From Paraburkholderia flagellata (GTDB lineage Bacteria; Pseudomonadota; Gammaproteobacteria; Burkholderiales; Burkholderiaceae): DNA of 64,000 nt. The stretch lies in NCBI RefSeq assembly GCF_021390645.1, contig NZ_JAJEJT010000004.1:868001-932000 (forward strand). Reading direction: 5' to 3'. Both the position numbers and the translations under genes were made by a program. Numbering within the stretch: the first letter of the stretch is position 1; each line of letters opens with the position of its first letter. Positions 52,816-61,178 of the stretch are shown piece by piece. The notes under the pieces were generated by a model that was not told the origin of the DNA, made no database searches, and saw only the letters and a list, made by a program, of their open reading frames with translations.

Positions 52816-53727
52816 TTATTCGCCGGCGTTGGCGGCGAGCATGGATTGCAGATGCGCATACATGCGTTCCGCGTCGGGCTCGACACCCGTGAACAGCCGG
52901 AACGCATCCACTGCCTGGTACACCGCCATGCCGCCGCCGCTGAGCGTGCGGCAGCCGCGCGCCTCAGCCGCTTCGAGCAGCGCCGTGCGGATCGGGAAAT
53001 AGACGATGTCAGCCACCCACAGCCGCTCGTGCAGATATTCCGCGGGCAACGGCATGCCGGGCAGCTTCGCCATGCCGGTGGGCGTGGCGTGGATGAGGCC
53101 CGTGGCGTGCTGGAGCACTTCGCGCAAGTCGCCGCCCGCGCTCACACGCGCCGCCGGGAAGCGCGCCTGCAACTCGCTGGCGAGCGATTCGGCGCGCGAT
53201 GCATCCACGTCGAACAGCGTGAGCGCCTGGGCGCCCATCTGCAGCGCCGCGTGTGCGACCGCGGCGCCCGCGCCTCCCGCGCCCAGTTGCACCACCGCTT
53301 CGAGCGAGACGTCGGGCAGGCCGCGCTGGAACGCGCGCGCGAAACCCGACCAGTCGGTGTTGTGGCCGATGCGCTTGCCGTCGCGGAACAACACCGTGTT
53401 CACGGCGCCGAGCGCGCGGGCGTCGTCGGAGAGTTCGTCGAGCAGTTCGATCACAGCCTGCTTGCACGGATACGTGATGTTCAGGCCGTCGAAACCCATG
53501 CGCTCGGCAGCGAGCAACAGCTCAGGCAGCGCGGCGGGCGTGAGCTTCAGCGCTTCGAGGTCGATGCGACGGTACACATAGTTGAAGCCGAGTTCGCGGC
53601 CTTCCTGCTCCTGCATCGCGGGCGTGAGTGAACCGCCGATGCCCGAGCCGATCAGTCCGCAGAGAAACGATTGAGCGGTTGCGCGCGCGCCCAGCGCGTT
53701 CGTTCCGGCGTGGTTCTGGGCGCTCAT
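52816..53727 (-). CDS. Quinate/shikimate dehydrogenase (AroE family, NAD-type)
   Basis: 303 aa. The substrate domain has [15 protein letters not shown] and the catalytic Lys in [12 protein letters not shown], with GHNTDWSGF following. The cofactor domain has [16 protein letters not shown]. The next acidic segment [13 protein letters not shown], with Asp where biosynthetic AroE has an NRT motif, suggests NAD rather than NADP. The PCKQ motif is that of catabolic quinate/shikimate dehydrogenases. Oxidation of quinate or shikimate gives dehydroquinate or dehydroshikimate. It overlaps aroQ by ATGA. Confidence 0.88.
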   Translation of the reverse strand: MSAQNHAGTNALGARATAQSFLCGLIGSGIGGSLTPAMQEQEGRELGFNYVYRRIDLEALKLTPAALPELLLAAERMGFDGLNITYPCKQAVIELLDELSDDARALGAVNTVLFRDGKRIGHNTDWSGFARAFQRGLPDVSLEAVVQLGAGGAGAAVAHAALQMGAQALTLFDVDASRAESLASELQARFPAARVSAGGDLREVLQHATGLIHATPTGMAKLPGMPLPAEYLHERLWVADIVYFPIRTALLEAAEARGCRTLSGGGMAVYQAVDAFRLFTGVEPDAERMYAHLQSMLAANAGE

Positions 53728-54179
53728 TTCGCCTCCTTTTTAGCGAGCAGCGTGGCCATGCGCTCTAGCGCGAGCACATACCCTTGCGTGCCGCAGCCGA
53801 CGATGATGCCTTCCGCAATAGACGAAACGAAGGAATGGTGCCGGAACGCCTCGCGCTTGTGCACGTTCGAAATATGGACCTCAATCACGGGCTTCGCGAT
53901 GGCGGCAAGCGCATCGGCGATCGCCACCGACGTATGCGTATAGGCGGCCGGGTTGATGACGATGCCGTCCACGCGCGTACGCGCTTCATGAAGCCAGTCG
54001 ATCAACTGATGCTCGGCGTTCGACTGGCGAAAATCGATCTCGAGCCCAAGACGCCCCGCCGCCTCGCGGCACAGGTTGGCAACGTCATCTAACGTTTCAG
54101 CGCCGTAGATCGCAGGCTCCCGCGTTCCCAGCAGATTCAGGTTCGGCCCGTTCAGGACCAGCACCGAAGGCATTCCCAT
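53724..54179 (-). CDS. aroQ: Type II 3-dehydroquinate dehydratase
   Basis: 151 aa, the usual size of the dodecameric type II enzyme. Signatures are [55 protein letters not shown] and [17 protein letters not shown]. It interconverts 3-dehydroquinate and 3-dehydroshikimate. Here it probably serves catabolism, because it is operon-linked with the NAD-type dehydrogenase. The start is ATG 54179 (GGAG eight bases upstream); ATG 54173 is also possible. Confidence 0.94.
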   Translation of the reverse strand: MGMPSVLVLNGPNLNLLGTREPAIYGAETLDDVANLCREAAGRLGLEIDFRQSNAEHQLIDWLHEARTRVDGIVINPAAYTHTSVAIADALAAIAKPVIEVHISNVHKREAFRHHSFVSSIAEGIIVGCGTQGYVLALERMATLLAKKEAK

Positions 54180-54307
54180 TACACACACTCCAGAACAGCT
54201 TGACGACCGGTACGGCGCATACTGAGAAACCGACGCATGCTTCACCGCATGGTCGCAAGTGTGCCGCGAAGCGGTCCAGCGGTCACCTGGGGTTTGCCAG
54301 AATTTGT

Positions 54308-54321
54308 ACTAACTAGTTAGT
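54308..54321. promoter_or_regulatory. Operator-like palindrome of the quinate/shikimate divergent promoter, site 1
   Basis: ACTAACTAGTTAGT, a 14-bp perfect palindrome between aroQ and the dehydratase gene. A likely site for the TetR regulator encoded nearby. Confidence 0.6.
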
Positions 54322-54368
54322 TTGGCGTATCCTTCGAACACTCCAGCGGCAAGTGTGTCTGTGGTGCG

Positions 54369-54380
54369 CTAATTAGTTAA
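54369..54380. promoter_or_regulatory. Operator-like site 2 of the quinate/shikimate divergent promoter
   Basis: CTAATTAGTTAA matches 10 of 12 bases with CTAACTAGTTAG (54309-54320), exactly 60 bp away, about six helical turns. Confidence 0.5.
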
Positions 54381-54446
54381 ACGCCCGCCCCACGTCGCCG
54401 CGCCGGACCCTTGTTCAACACCGAAGTCGCAGTCAGCCCGCTCGCC

Positions 54447-56402
54447 ATGCCCATGTCCAAGCCGCTCCACGCCCCCTCTCGCGCGCTGCGCCGCTCGATC
54501 GCCACGGTGTCGATCAGTGGCACGCTCGCCGAAAAGCTCGCCGCCATCCGTGCCGCGGGCTTCGATGCCGTCGAGATCTTCGAGAACGATCTGCTCTATT
54601 TCGAAGGCTCTCCCGCCGACGTGCGGCGCATGGCTGGCGATCTCGGCCTCGATATCGTGCTGTACCAGCCGTTCCGCGATTTCGAAGGCGTCGCGCCTGA
54701 ACGCCTCGCGCGCAACATCGAACGGGTGAAGCGCAAGTTCGACGTGATGCATCAGCTGGGCACGGACCGTTTGCTGGTGTGCAGCAATGTCTCGCCCGAA
54801 ACGATCTGCGACGATGGCCTCGCCGCCGAGCAGCTCGGCGCGCTCGCGCAGGCAGCAGGCGTTGCGGGCGTGACGATCTGTTATGAAGCGCTCGCGTGGG
54901 GGCGCCACGTGCGCACCTATGGTCACGCGTGGCGGCTCGTCAACACGGTAAATCACACGAACCTCACGCTCGCGCTGGACAGCTTCCACACGCTCTCACT
55001 CGACGACGTACCCGACGGTATCGCCGCGATTCCGGGCGAACGCATCGGCTTCGTGCAGATCGCCGACGCGCCCAGAATGCAGATGGACGTCCTCGAATGG
55101 AGCCGGCACTATCGTTGCTTCCCGGGCCAGGGCGACTTCGCGCTCGCGGATTTCACGGCGCAGGTCGTGAAAAGCGGCTACACGGGCCCGCTCTCGCTCG
55201 AAATCTTCAACGACGGCTTTCGCGGCGCGCCGCCCGCCGCAACGGCCGCCGACGGTCATCGCTCGCTGCTGCTGCTCGAATCACTCACGCGCGAGACCCT
55301 GCAAGCGGAGCATGTCGAAGCGAGCGCGCTCTACCATCCGAGCGCCGCGCCCGCGAACGCGCAGTGGCAGTTCCTCGAATTCGCCGTGGACGACACGGCG
55401 CGCGCGCACGTGGCGAACTGGCTCGAAAAGCTGCATTTCCGCCGCGCGGGCCAGCATCGTTCGAAGGATGTGACGCTCTATCAGCACGGCTCGGCCGCCA
55501 TCGTGCTGAACGCCGAGCCGGACTCGTTCGCCGACGCGTTTTTCCAGCGCCATGGGCTCTCGCTCTGCGCCTCGGCGTTCCGCGTGGACGATGCGCGCCT
55601 TGCGCTCGAACGCGCCGCGGGCTTCGGCTACCAGCCGTTCTCGGGCCGCGTGGGTCCGAACGAGCGCGTGGTGCCCGCCGTCCAGGGGCCCGACGGCAGT
55701 CTTAACTATTTCGTTAACGAGGAGCCGGGCCAGCCCACGCTCTTCGAAGCCGATTTCGCGCTCACGGATATCGATGGTCCCGTCGAGGTGGGACCGATCT
55801 CGGGCATCGATCACGTGAGCCTTTCGCTTCCCGCCGGCTCGTTCGACTCGTGGGTGTTGTTCCTGAAATCGGCGTTCGGGCTCGAAGCCACGCCCGCCGT
55901 GCTGCTGCCCGATCCGTACGGTCTCGTGCGCAGTCGCGCGCTGATGAGCCGCGACCGCGGGCTGCGCGTCGTGCTCAATGCCTCGGTGGACCAGCATACG
56001 GCCGCGGCGGAAACCGTCCGCGCCTATCACGGCACGGGCCTGAACCATGTGGCGTTCAACACCGGCGACATCTTCCGCGCGGTGACCGAGTTCGAGGCGG
56101 CTGGCGTGCCGCTCCTGCGCGTTCCCGCGAACTACTACGACGATCTCGACGCACGCCACGCACTCGCGCCCGAGTTTCTCGACGCGCTGCGCGATCACAA
56201 CCTGCTCTACGACCGCGACGAACGCGGCGGCGAGTTCCTGCACGCCTACACGGAAACCCTCGACCAGCGTTTCTTCCTGGAGATCGTGGAGCGGCGCGGC
56301 GGCTACGACGGCTACGGCGCGCCCAACGCAGCGGTGCGCCTCGCGGCGCAGGCGCGCCAGCGCGCGCTCGCCGCCCAGGGGGAGAGCAAACCGCAAGATT
56401 GA
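54447..56402 (+). CDS. quiC: 3-Dehydroshikimate dehydratase fused to a VOC/HPPD-like domain
   Basis: 651 aa. The N-terminal ~280 residues are a sugar-isomerase-type TIM barrel (RRSIATVSISGTLAEKLAAIRAAGFDAVEIFENDLLYF; GVTICYEALAWG; LALDSFHTLSLDD; PLSLEIFNDGF) that converts dehydroshikimate to protocatechuate. The C-terminal half has the 4-hydroxyphenylpyruvate-dioxygenase fold (GLNHVAFNTGDIFRAV; ISGIDHVSLSLP; LDQRFFLEIVERRGGYDGYG). This fusion is known as QuiC1 in Pseudomonas relatives. The start is ATG 54447 or 54453; neither has a good site. It is divergent from aroQ. Confidence 0.9.
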   Translation: MPMSKPLHAPSRALRRSIATVSISGTLAEKLAAIRAAGFDAVEIFENDLLYFEGSPADVRRMAGDLGLDIVLYQPFRDFEGVAPERLARNIERVKRKFDVMHQLGTDRLLVCSNVSPETICDDGLAAEQLGALAQAAGVAGVTICYEALAWGRHVRTYGHAWRLVNTVNHTNLTLALDSFHTLSLDDVPDGIAAIPGERIGFVQIADAPRMQMDVLEWSRHYRCFPGQGDFALADFTAQVVKSGYTGPLSLEIFNDGFRGAPPAATAADGHRSLLLLESLTRETLQAEHVEASALYHPSAAPANAQWQFLEFAVDDTARAHVANWLEKLHFRRAGQHRSKDVTLYQHGSAAIVLNAEPDSFADAFFQRHGLSLCASAFRVDDARLALERAAGFGYQPFSGRVGPNERVVPAVQGPDGSLNYFVNEEPGQPTLFEADFALTDIDGPVEVGPISGIDHVSLSLPAGSFDSWVLFLKSAFGLEATPAVLLPDPYGLVRSRALMSRDRGLRVVLNASVDQHTAAAETVRAYHGTGLNHVAFNTGDIFRAVTEFEAAGVPLLRVPANYYDDLDARHALAPEFLDALRDHNLLYDRDERGGEFLHAYTETLDQRFFLEIVERRGGYDGYGAPNAAVRLAAQARQRALAAQGESKPQD

Positions 56403-56443
56403 TGCAAGCGCAGTCAACTTAGTCACTTCCCGCAGCAGTACGC

Positions 56444-56474
56444 ACGCCGCATCGACCTGAAAATCATGCGGCGT
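56444..56474. promoter_or_regulatory. Hairpin between dehydratase and porin genes
   Basis: ACGCCGCAT (56444-56452) and ATGCGGCGT (56466-56474) are perfect 9-bp arms with a 13-base loop, 48 bases before the porin start. An A-rich stretch follows on this strand. It may end the dehydratase mRNA or lie in the porin leader. Confidence 0.45.
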
Positions 56475-56522
56475 AGCAAAGACAAAAAAATAAGCAGTCC
56501 AAATTTCAACGGAGACACAACG

Positions 56523-57701
56523 ATGAAGAAAGCAGGCCTTGGTCTTGGTACGCTTATCGCGACTGGCGCAGCCCTTGTGGCCAGCCCCGCGTTCGCGCAA
56601 AGCAGCGTCACGCTCTACGGCGCCGTCGACGACGCCATCACCTACGTCAACAACCAGAACGGTCACTCGAACGTCTATCTGCGCCAGGGCAATCTGTATG
56701 CGTCGAAGTTCGGCTTGCAGGGCAAGGAGGATCTCGGCGGCGGCACGTTCGCGATCTTCGATCTGCAAAACGGCTTCGACCTCAACAGCGGCGCGCTTTC
56801 GTCGAGCGGACTGATCTTCAATCGCCAGGCCTACGTGGGCCTGCAGAACCAGAACCTGGGCACGTTCACGGCTGGCCGCCAGTACACGCCGTATTACCTG
56901 TTCGTCGGCCCGCTCACAGGTAGCTCGTGGCTCACCGGCGCGACCGGCGCGCACCCAGGCGACATCGACGGCCTCGACACGACCGTGCGCATCAACAATT
57001 CGGCAACCTACACTTCGCCGATCTTTTACGGCGTGCAGGCAAGCGCCATGTACGCACTCGGCGGCATTGCGGGCAGCACCGGCAAGGGTCAGACGTGGAG
57101 TGCCGCGCTGCGTTATTCCGCTGGTCCGGTGAGCCTCGCCGCGGCCATCCTGCGCATGGACAACGCGCAGCTGACGAGCGGATTCGACAGCTCGTCCACC
57201 GGCAGCTTCGGCAAGTCCTCGCTGAACACGGGCTATGTCTCGGCGAGCGCGGTCCAGCACATCGCGGCTGCCGGCAACTACACGATCGGCAACCTGATCC
57301 TCGGCGCGTCGTATTCGAACGTCCAGTACATCGCGGGCGGCAAGTCGATCTTCCACGACACGGCCATCTTCAACACCTGGGCGGCGCTCGCGGTCTATCG
57401 CTTCACGCCGGCCTTCGATGTAGGCGGCGGCTTCGCCTACACGCTGGCTTCGCAGGCCAATGGCATCACGAGCGCGGCGCGCTACCAGCAGTACTCGCTC
57501 AAGGAGTCGTACCACCTCTCGAAGCGCACCACGCTCTACGCCCTGCAGGCCTACCAGCACGCGGGCGGCCAGACGCTCGGTGCGAACGGCGCGGGCAACA
57601 TCGTCAACGCGAGCCCGGCCGTGGGCGACTCGCAGAATTCCACGCCCTCGTCCACGCGTTCGCAGTTCGTCGGCATGGCGGGCATCGCGCTGTTGTTCTG
57701 A
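56523..57701 (+). CDS. Gram-negative porin (Burkholderia type) of the quinate/shikimate locus
   Basis: 392 aa. The signal peptide is cut after FA (MKKAGLGLGTLIATGAALVASPAFA|QSSVTLYG). Family blocks are SSVTLYGAVDDAITYVNNQ, KFGLQGKEDLGGGTFAIFDLQNGFDLNSG and FNRQAYVGLQNQNLGTFTAGRQYTPYY, with the C-terminal MAGIALLF. The start ATG 56523 has GGAG seven bases before it. It is a paralogue of the porin at 2.3 kb. Its place right after the dehydratase suggests uptake of hydroaromatic acids, an inference. Confidence 0.93.
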   Translation: MKKAGLGLGTLIATGAALVASPAFAQSSVTLYGAVDDAITYVNNQNGHSNVYLRQGNLYASKFGLQGKEDLGGGTFAIFDLQNGFDLNSGALSSSGLIFNRQAYVGLQNQNLGTFTAGRQYTPYYLFVGPLTGSSWLTGATGAHPGDIDGLDTTVRINNSATYTSPIFYGVQASAMYALGGIAGSTGKGQTWSAALRYSAGPVSLAAAILRMDNAQLTSGFDSSSTGSFGKSSLNTGYVSASAVQHIAAAGNYTIGNLILGASYSNVQYIAGGKSIFHDTAIFNTWAALAVYRFTPAFDVGGGFAYTLASQANGITSAARYQQYSLKESYHLSKRTTLYALQAYQHAGGQTLGANGAGNIVNASPAVGDSQNSTPSSTRSQFVGMAGIALLF

Positions 57702-57708
57702 TGGGCCG

Positions 57709-57734
57709 CCGGTGGCCGTCCAGACGGCCACCGG
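57709..57734 (+). terminator. Hairpin terminator of the second porin
   Basis: CCGGTGGCCGT (57709-57719), four-base loop, ACGGCCACCGG (57724-57734), starting seven bases after the stop. Perfect 11-bp stem; only a short T pair follows. Confidence 0.6.
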
Positions 57735-57826
57735 TTCCGCCTGAAGTCCCTCGACGCAGGGGCACGGCGCTGAGTACACTCGCGGATATCGCCTAAACGA
57801 ATCCACGCGAAATTCGCGAACTCACC

Positions 57827-59206
57827 GTGCCGCCCCTCGTTCCCGCCATCAGCCCACGCCTTCGCAGCAAGCTGCGCACGCTCGCCAAAACCCAGCTCAA
57901 GGCTGTTCAGCGGACTTACGACACGCTGCTCTCGCTCGAAGGCTATAGCGCGCTCTCGGCGGCGGCGCGCAAGGACATCTTCTCGTCGATCGCGTTTTCC
58001 GCGGACCTGTGGTTCCAGTGCCTGCTCGACGGTACGCAGCCCACCTCCGAAGTCATGGACCAGACGGCGGCGTTCGCGCGCCGCCGCGTGCACCAGAACG
58101 TGCCGCTGCGCTCGCTGCTGCGCGCGTTTCGTCTCGGCGCGCGCGAACTGTGGCGCACCTGCACGGAACTTGCCGAAGCCGACCCCGCGCTCGCGCACGA
58201 ACTGCTGTTCGATATTTCGCCTTATCTGCTCGACTACTTCGATGCGATGGCCGAGCACATCGCCGAGGCTTATCTCGACGAGCAGCACCAGCAAGCGCGC
58301 TGGCGCGGCTCGCTGCTGCAGCAACTCTACGACCTCGTGTTCCATGCCCCCGACGACACCGCGCGCTTTCGCGAGACCGTCGAGGCGCTCGGCCTCGACG
58401 CAACGCTGCCGCGTATCGCGCTCGCCGTCGATCTGGACTTGCGTGACCACGCGCCTTCGGTGCGCGAGGATGCACTCGATCGTTTCGCGCTCAGCGCCGC
58501 GCGTCACTTCGAAGTGAAGCCCGACGCGCTCGTGCGCGTATGGCACCGCGAGCGGCTCGTGTTCTGGCTGCCGTGCGTGCGCGGCGATTCGATGACGCGC
58601 AACGATCAGCGCGCGGCCGAGCATGCGGCCGCGCTCGCGCGCGCCGAGCCGCGAGTGCGCAGCATCGGCATCGGTCTCATGAACGAAGGGGCGCGCGGCT
58701 GGGCGGCCTCGGTGGAAGAATCGCTCAAGGCCGTGGACTTCGCGCCTCGCGGCAGGCGCGCGGACGGCGGCGAAGACAATCACAGTGATACTGGCGACGA
58801 ATTTGGCAACGAACCTGGCAAACTCGTGCGCGTGCACCGCTTTTCGTCGATCGCCATCGAGGAAAGTGTGCGCAGCAGCGCCAACGTCCTGCGCTATCTC
58901 GTCTCGCTCGCCGAGCAACTGGCGGCGGAAGCGGACTTGCTCACCACGCTCGAAGCGTGGTTCGCCAGCGGGCAGCGCCGGCGCCAGACGGCCGAAACTT
59001 TAGGTGTGCATCCGAATACGCTCGATTACCGGCTCGAGCGCATTGAAACGCTGCTGGGCGCAAAGCTCGACGACGCCCAATGGATCGCAAGGCTGGATAT
59101 CGCGCTCAAACTGCGCTCGGCGACGCAAGGTTCGGAGCGCGATGCGAAAAAGAAGGAAAAGAAGGGCCGACCGGCGGTGAAGAAGGCGAAGCGCGCGGCA
59201 CACTGA
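57827..59206 (+). CDS. PucR-type transcriptional regulator
   Basis: 459 aa. A helical N-terminal region (LAKTQLKAVQRTYDTLLSLEGYSALSAAARKDIFSSI) precedes a GGDEF-like CdaR middle part. The C-terminal PucR HTH is clear (LTTLEAWFASGQRRRQTAETLGVHPNTLDYRLERIETLLGAKLDD), and a Lys-rich tail follows. The start is GTG 57827; no ATG lies nearby and the ribosome-binding site is poor. It is next to the porin and faces an acyl-CoA synthetase. The target genes are not evident. Confidence 0.82.
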   Translation: MPPLVPAISPRLRSKLRTLAKTQLKAVQRTYDTLLSLEGYSALSAAARKDIFSSIAFSADLWFQCLLDGTQPTSEVMDQTAAFARRRVHQNVPLRSLLRAFRLGARELWRTCTELAEADPALAHELLFDISPYLLDYFDAMAEHIAEAYLDEQHQQARWRGSLLQQLYDLVFHAPDDTARFRETVEALGLDATLPRIALAVDLDLRDHAPSVREDALDRFALSAARHFEVKPDALVRVWHRERLVFWLPCVRGDSMTRNDQRAAEHAAALARAEPRVRSIGIGLMNEGARGWAASVEESLKAVDFAPRGRRADGGEDNHSDTGDEFGNEPGKLVRVHRFSSIAIEESVRSSANVLRYLVSLAEQLAAEADLLTTLEAWFASGQRRRQTAETLGVHPNTLDYRLERIETLLGAKLDDAQWIARLDIALKLRSATQGSERDAKKKEKKGRPAVKKAKRAAH

Positions 59207-59232
59207 ATGACGCGGCGCGCTCCTTTCGCGTT

Positions 59233-60855
59233 TTACCCCGCGTCGCGCAGTTCGCGCCGCAAAATCTTGCCTACGGTCGACTTCGGCAGCGCGTCCACGA
59301 AGCTCACCACGCGCGGCACCTTGTACGCCGCGAGTTGCGCGCGGCAATGCGCGATCACCGCTTCCTCGCTCAGCACCGCGTCACGCGTGAGCACCACGAA
59401 CACACGCACGGCCTCACCGCTTCGTTCGTCGGCCACGCCCACGCATGCGCATTCGGCCACGCCCGGCAGCGCGGTCACGACCGCCTCGATTTCGTTCGGA
59501 TACACGTTGAAGCCCGAAACGAGGATCATGTCCTTCGATCGATCGACGATCCGCAGGAAGCCGCGCGCGTCGAATACGCCCACGTCGCCGGTGCGAAAGT
59601 AGCCATCGTCCGTAAATGCGGCGCGCGTGGCCTCGGGCTGGTTCCAGTAGCCCTGCATCACCTGGGGGCCTTTCACGCAGATTTCGCCCGGCTCGCCCGG
59701 CGCTGCCTCGACGCCGTCGTTGATCAGCTTCACGTCGGTGGAAGGCACCGGCAGCCCCGTCGTGCCCGTGAAACGTTCGACGCTACCCGGATTGAACGAC
59801 ACCACCGGGCTCGTCTCCGAAAGCCCATAGCCTTCGCGGATGAACCCTCCGGTAATCGCCTGCCAGCGCTCGGACACCGTGGGAATGACTGCCGCGCCGC
59901 CACCACCCGCGAGCCGCAGACGCGAAAAATCGACCTCGCCGACGCGCGGATGCGCAACGAGCCCCGCATAGAGCGTATTCACGCCCATAAAGCTCGTGGG
60001 CCGTGCGGCCTTGAACACGTCGATCAGGCCGCCGAGATCGCGCGCGTTCGCGACGAGCCAGTTCTCAGCGCCAATCGAGAAGTAGACGATGAGATTTACC
60101 GTCAGCGCGAAGATGTGATAGAGCGGCAGCGCGGTGACGACGACTTCCTCGCCTGGGTTCATGAAGCCCGGCATGAAGGTCTTGAATTGCTCGACGTTGG
60201 CAATGAGGTTGCGATGCGTGAGCAGCGCGCCCTTGGAAAGCCCGGTCGTGCCACCCGTGTATTGCAGGAAGAGCGCATCGTCGCCGCACAACGTGGGGGC
60301 TTCAAACGGCAACGTTGCGCCTTGCTCGAGCGCCGCGGCGAACGAGCCGGGCTGCGCGTCGCACTCGCCGCTCGCGCTTGCGCAATCGCTTGCGGCGACG
60401 CTCAACACGGTCTGCACGGCCGTATTCGCCTTGATCGCATCGAAAGTCGGCAGCGCGCCCTCGAACACCACGAGCGTTTGCGCGCCGGAATCCACCAGTT
60501 GATGCTGAAGCTCACGCGGCGTATAGAGGGGATTCACATTCACCTGCACCGCCCCTGCCCGCACGATGCCGATCAGCGCAATGGGAAACGCGAGCAGATT
60601 CGGCAGCATCACGGCGACGCGGTCGCCCTTCTTCACGCCCGCGTGCTGCAAATACGCCGCGAAATTGCGCGAGAGACGATCGACGTCGGCGTAGCTGAGC
60701 ACGGCGTTGCCCGCGCGCAATGCCGGCCGGTGCGCGTGTTCGCGCATCGCTTCGTCGAACATATGCGCGAGCGACGCATACAGATCGGGATTGATGGTAG
60801 CGGGAATTTCGCCATAGCTGGCGAGCCAGGGGGCTTTCGACACGTGCGTCTCCAT
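59233..60855 (-). CDS. Long-chain acyl-CoA synthetase (FadD-like)
   Basis: 540 aa, AMP-forming ligase. The ATP-binding motif is LQYTGGTTGLSKGALLTHRN, followed by GYGLSETSPVVSFNP and GYFRTGDVGVFDARGFLRIVDRSKDMILVSGFNVYPNEIEAVV. The C-terminal lysine region is LPKSTVGKILRRELRD. It activates fatty acids as CoA thioesters. Length and motifs are normal for FadD. A palindromic site about 100 bases upstream may be an operator. It converges on the PucR gene. Confidence 0.9.
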   Translation of the reverse strand: METHVSKAPWLASYGEIPATINPDLYASLAHMFDEAMREHAHRPALRAGNAVLSYADVDRLSRNFAAYLQHAGVKKGDRVAVMLPNLLAFPIALIGIVRAGAVQVNVNPLYTPRELQHQLVDSGAQTLVVFEGALPTFDAIKANTAVQTVLSVAASDCASASGECDAQPGSFAAALEQGATLPFEAPTLCGDDALFLQYTGGTTGLSKGALLTHRNLIANVEQFKTFMPGFMNPGEEVVVTALPLYHIFALTVNLIVYFSIGAENWLVANARDLGGLIDVFKAARPTSFMGVNTLYAGLVAHPRVGEVDFSRLRLAGGGGAAVIPTVSERWQAITGGFIREGYGLSETSPVVSFNPGSVERFTGTTGLPVPSTDVKLINDGVEAAPGEPGEICVKGPQVMQGYWNQPEATRAAFTDDGYFRTGDVGVFDARGFLRIVDRSKDMILVSGFNVYPNEIEAVVTALPGVAECACVGVADERSGEAVRVFVVLTRDAVLSEEAVIAHCRAQLAAYKVPRVVSFVDALPKSTVGKILRRELRDAG

Positions 60856-61178
60856 GAATTCGGTTCGCGGCTTGTATGCGAGGTGCCGCGTTTCATGCCC
60901 ATGCTACGGACTTGCCTGCGCCTGGAGAACTGGGAAAGCGGATAACGTGATTGTGAAAAGTCACAAAATCGTTCACAAAGGCAGCCACAAGAGCGCACGG
61001 CGCTCCAGCGAGTGCGGCGTCACGTCCGTGTCTGATTCTTGTCAATTGTGCGACACTGCATCGTCGTCCGAATCGCCGCTCTGGCGTGCCGGCGCGGCAT
61101 CACGCCACGCACGTTTGCTAACCCGCATACGCTGCGCCGAGGCGCTTCCCAAAGCGGATTGATCAGACCATCGCGTTC
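60856..61178. other. Divergent promoter region between fadD-like and pit genes
   Basis: 323 bases without a gene. It holds the TTGTGA/TCACAA repeat (60951-60966) and a strong bulged hairpin near 61082-61107 (TGGCG-TGCC, loop, GGCA, CGCCA) in what would be the leader of the phosphate transporter. Confidence 0.5.
60951..60966. promoter_or_regulatory. Inverted repeat, candidate operator of the acyl-CoA synthetase
   Basis: TTGTGA (60951-60956), AAAG, TCACAA (60961-60966): perfect 6-bp arms four bases apart. A third half-site TTCACAAAG follows at 60972-60980. It resembles CRP/FNR-like half-sites but with N4 spacing, so the binding protein is uncertain. Confidence 0.4.

Noticed and set aside
55281..57806. 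841-codon open frame on the minus strand
   Set aside because: It lies opposite the dehydratase and porin genes, with Arg/Val/Glu-rich composition and no domain. Shadow frame.
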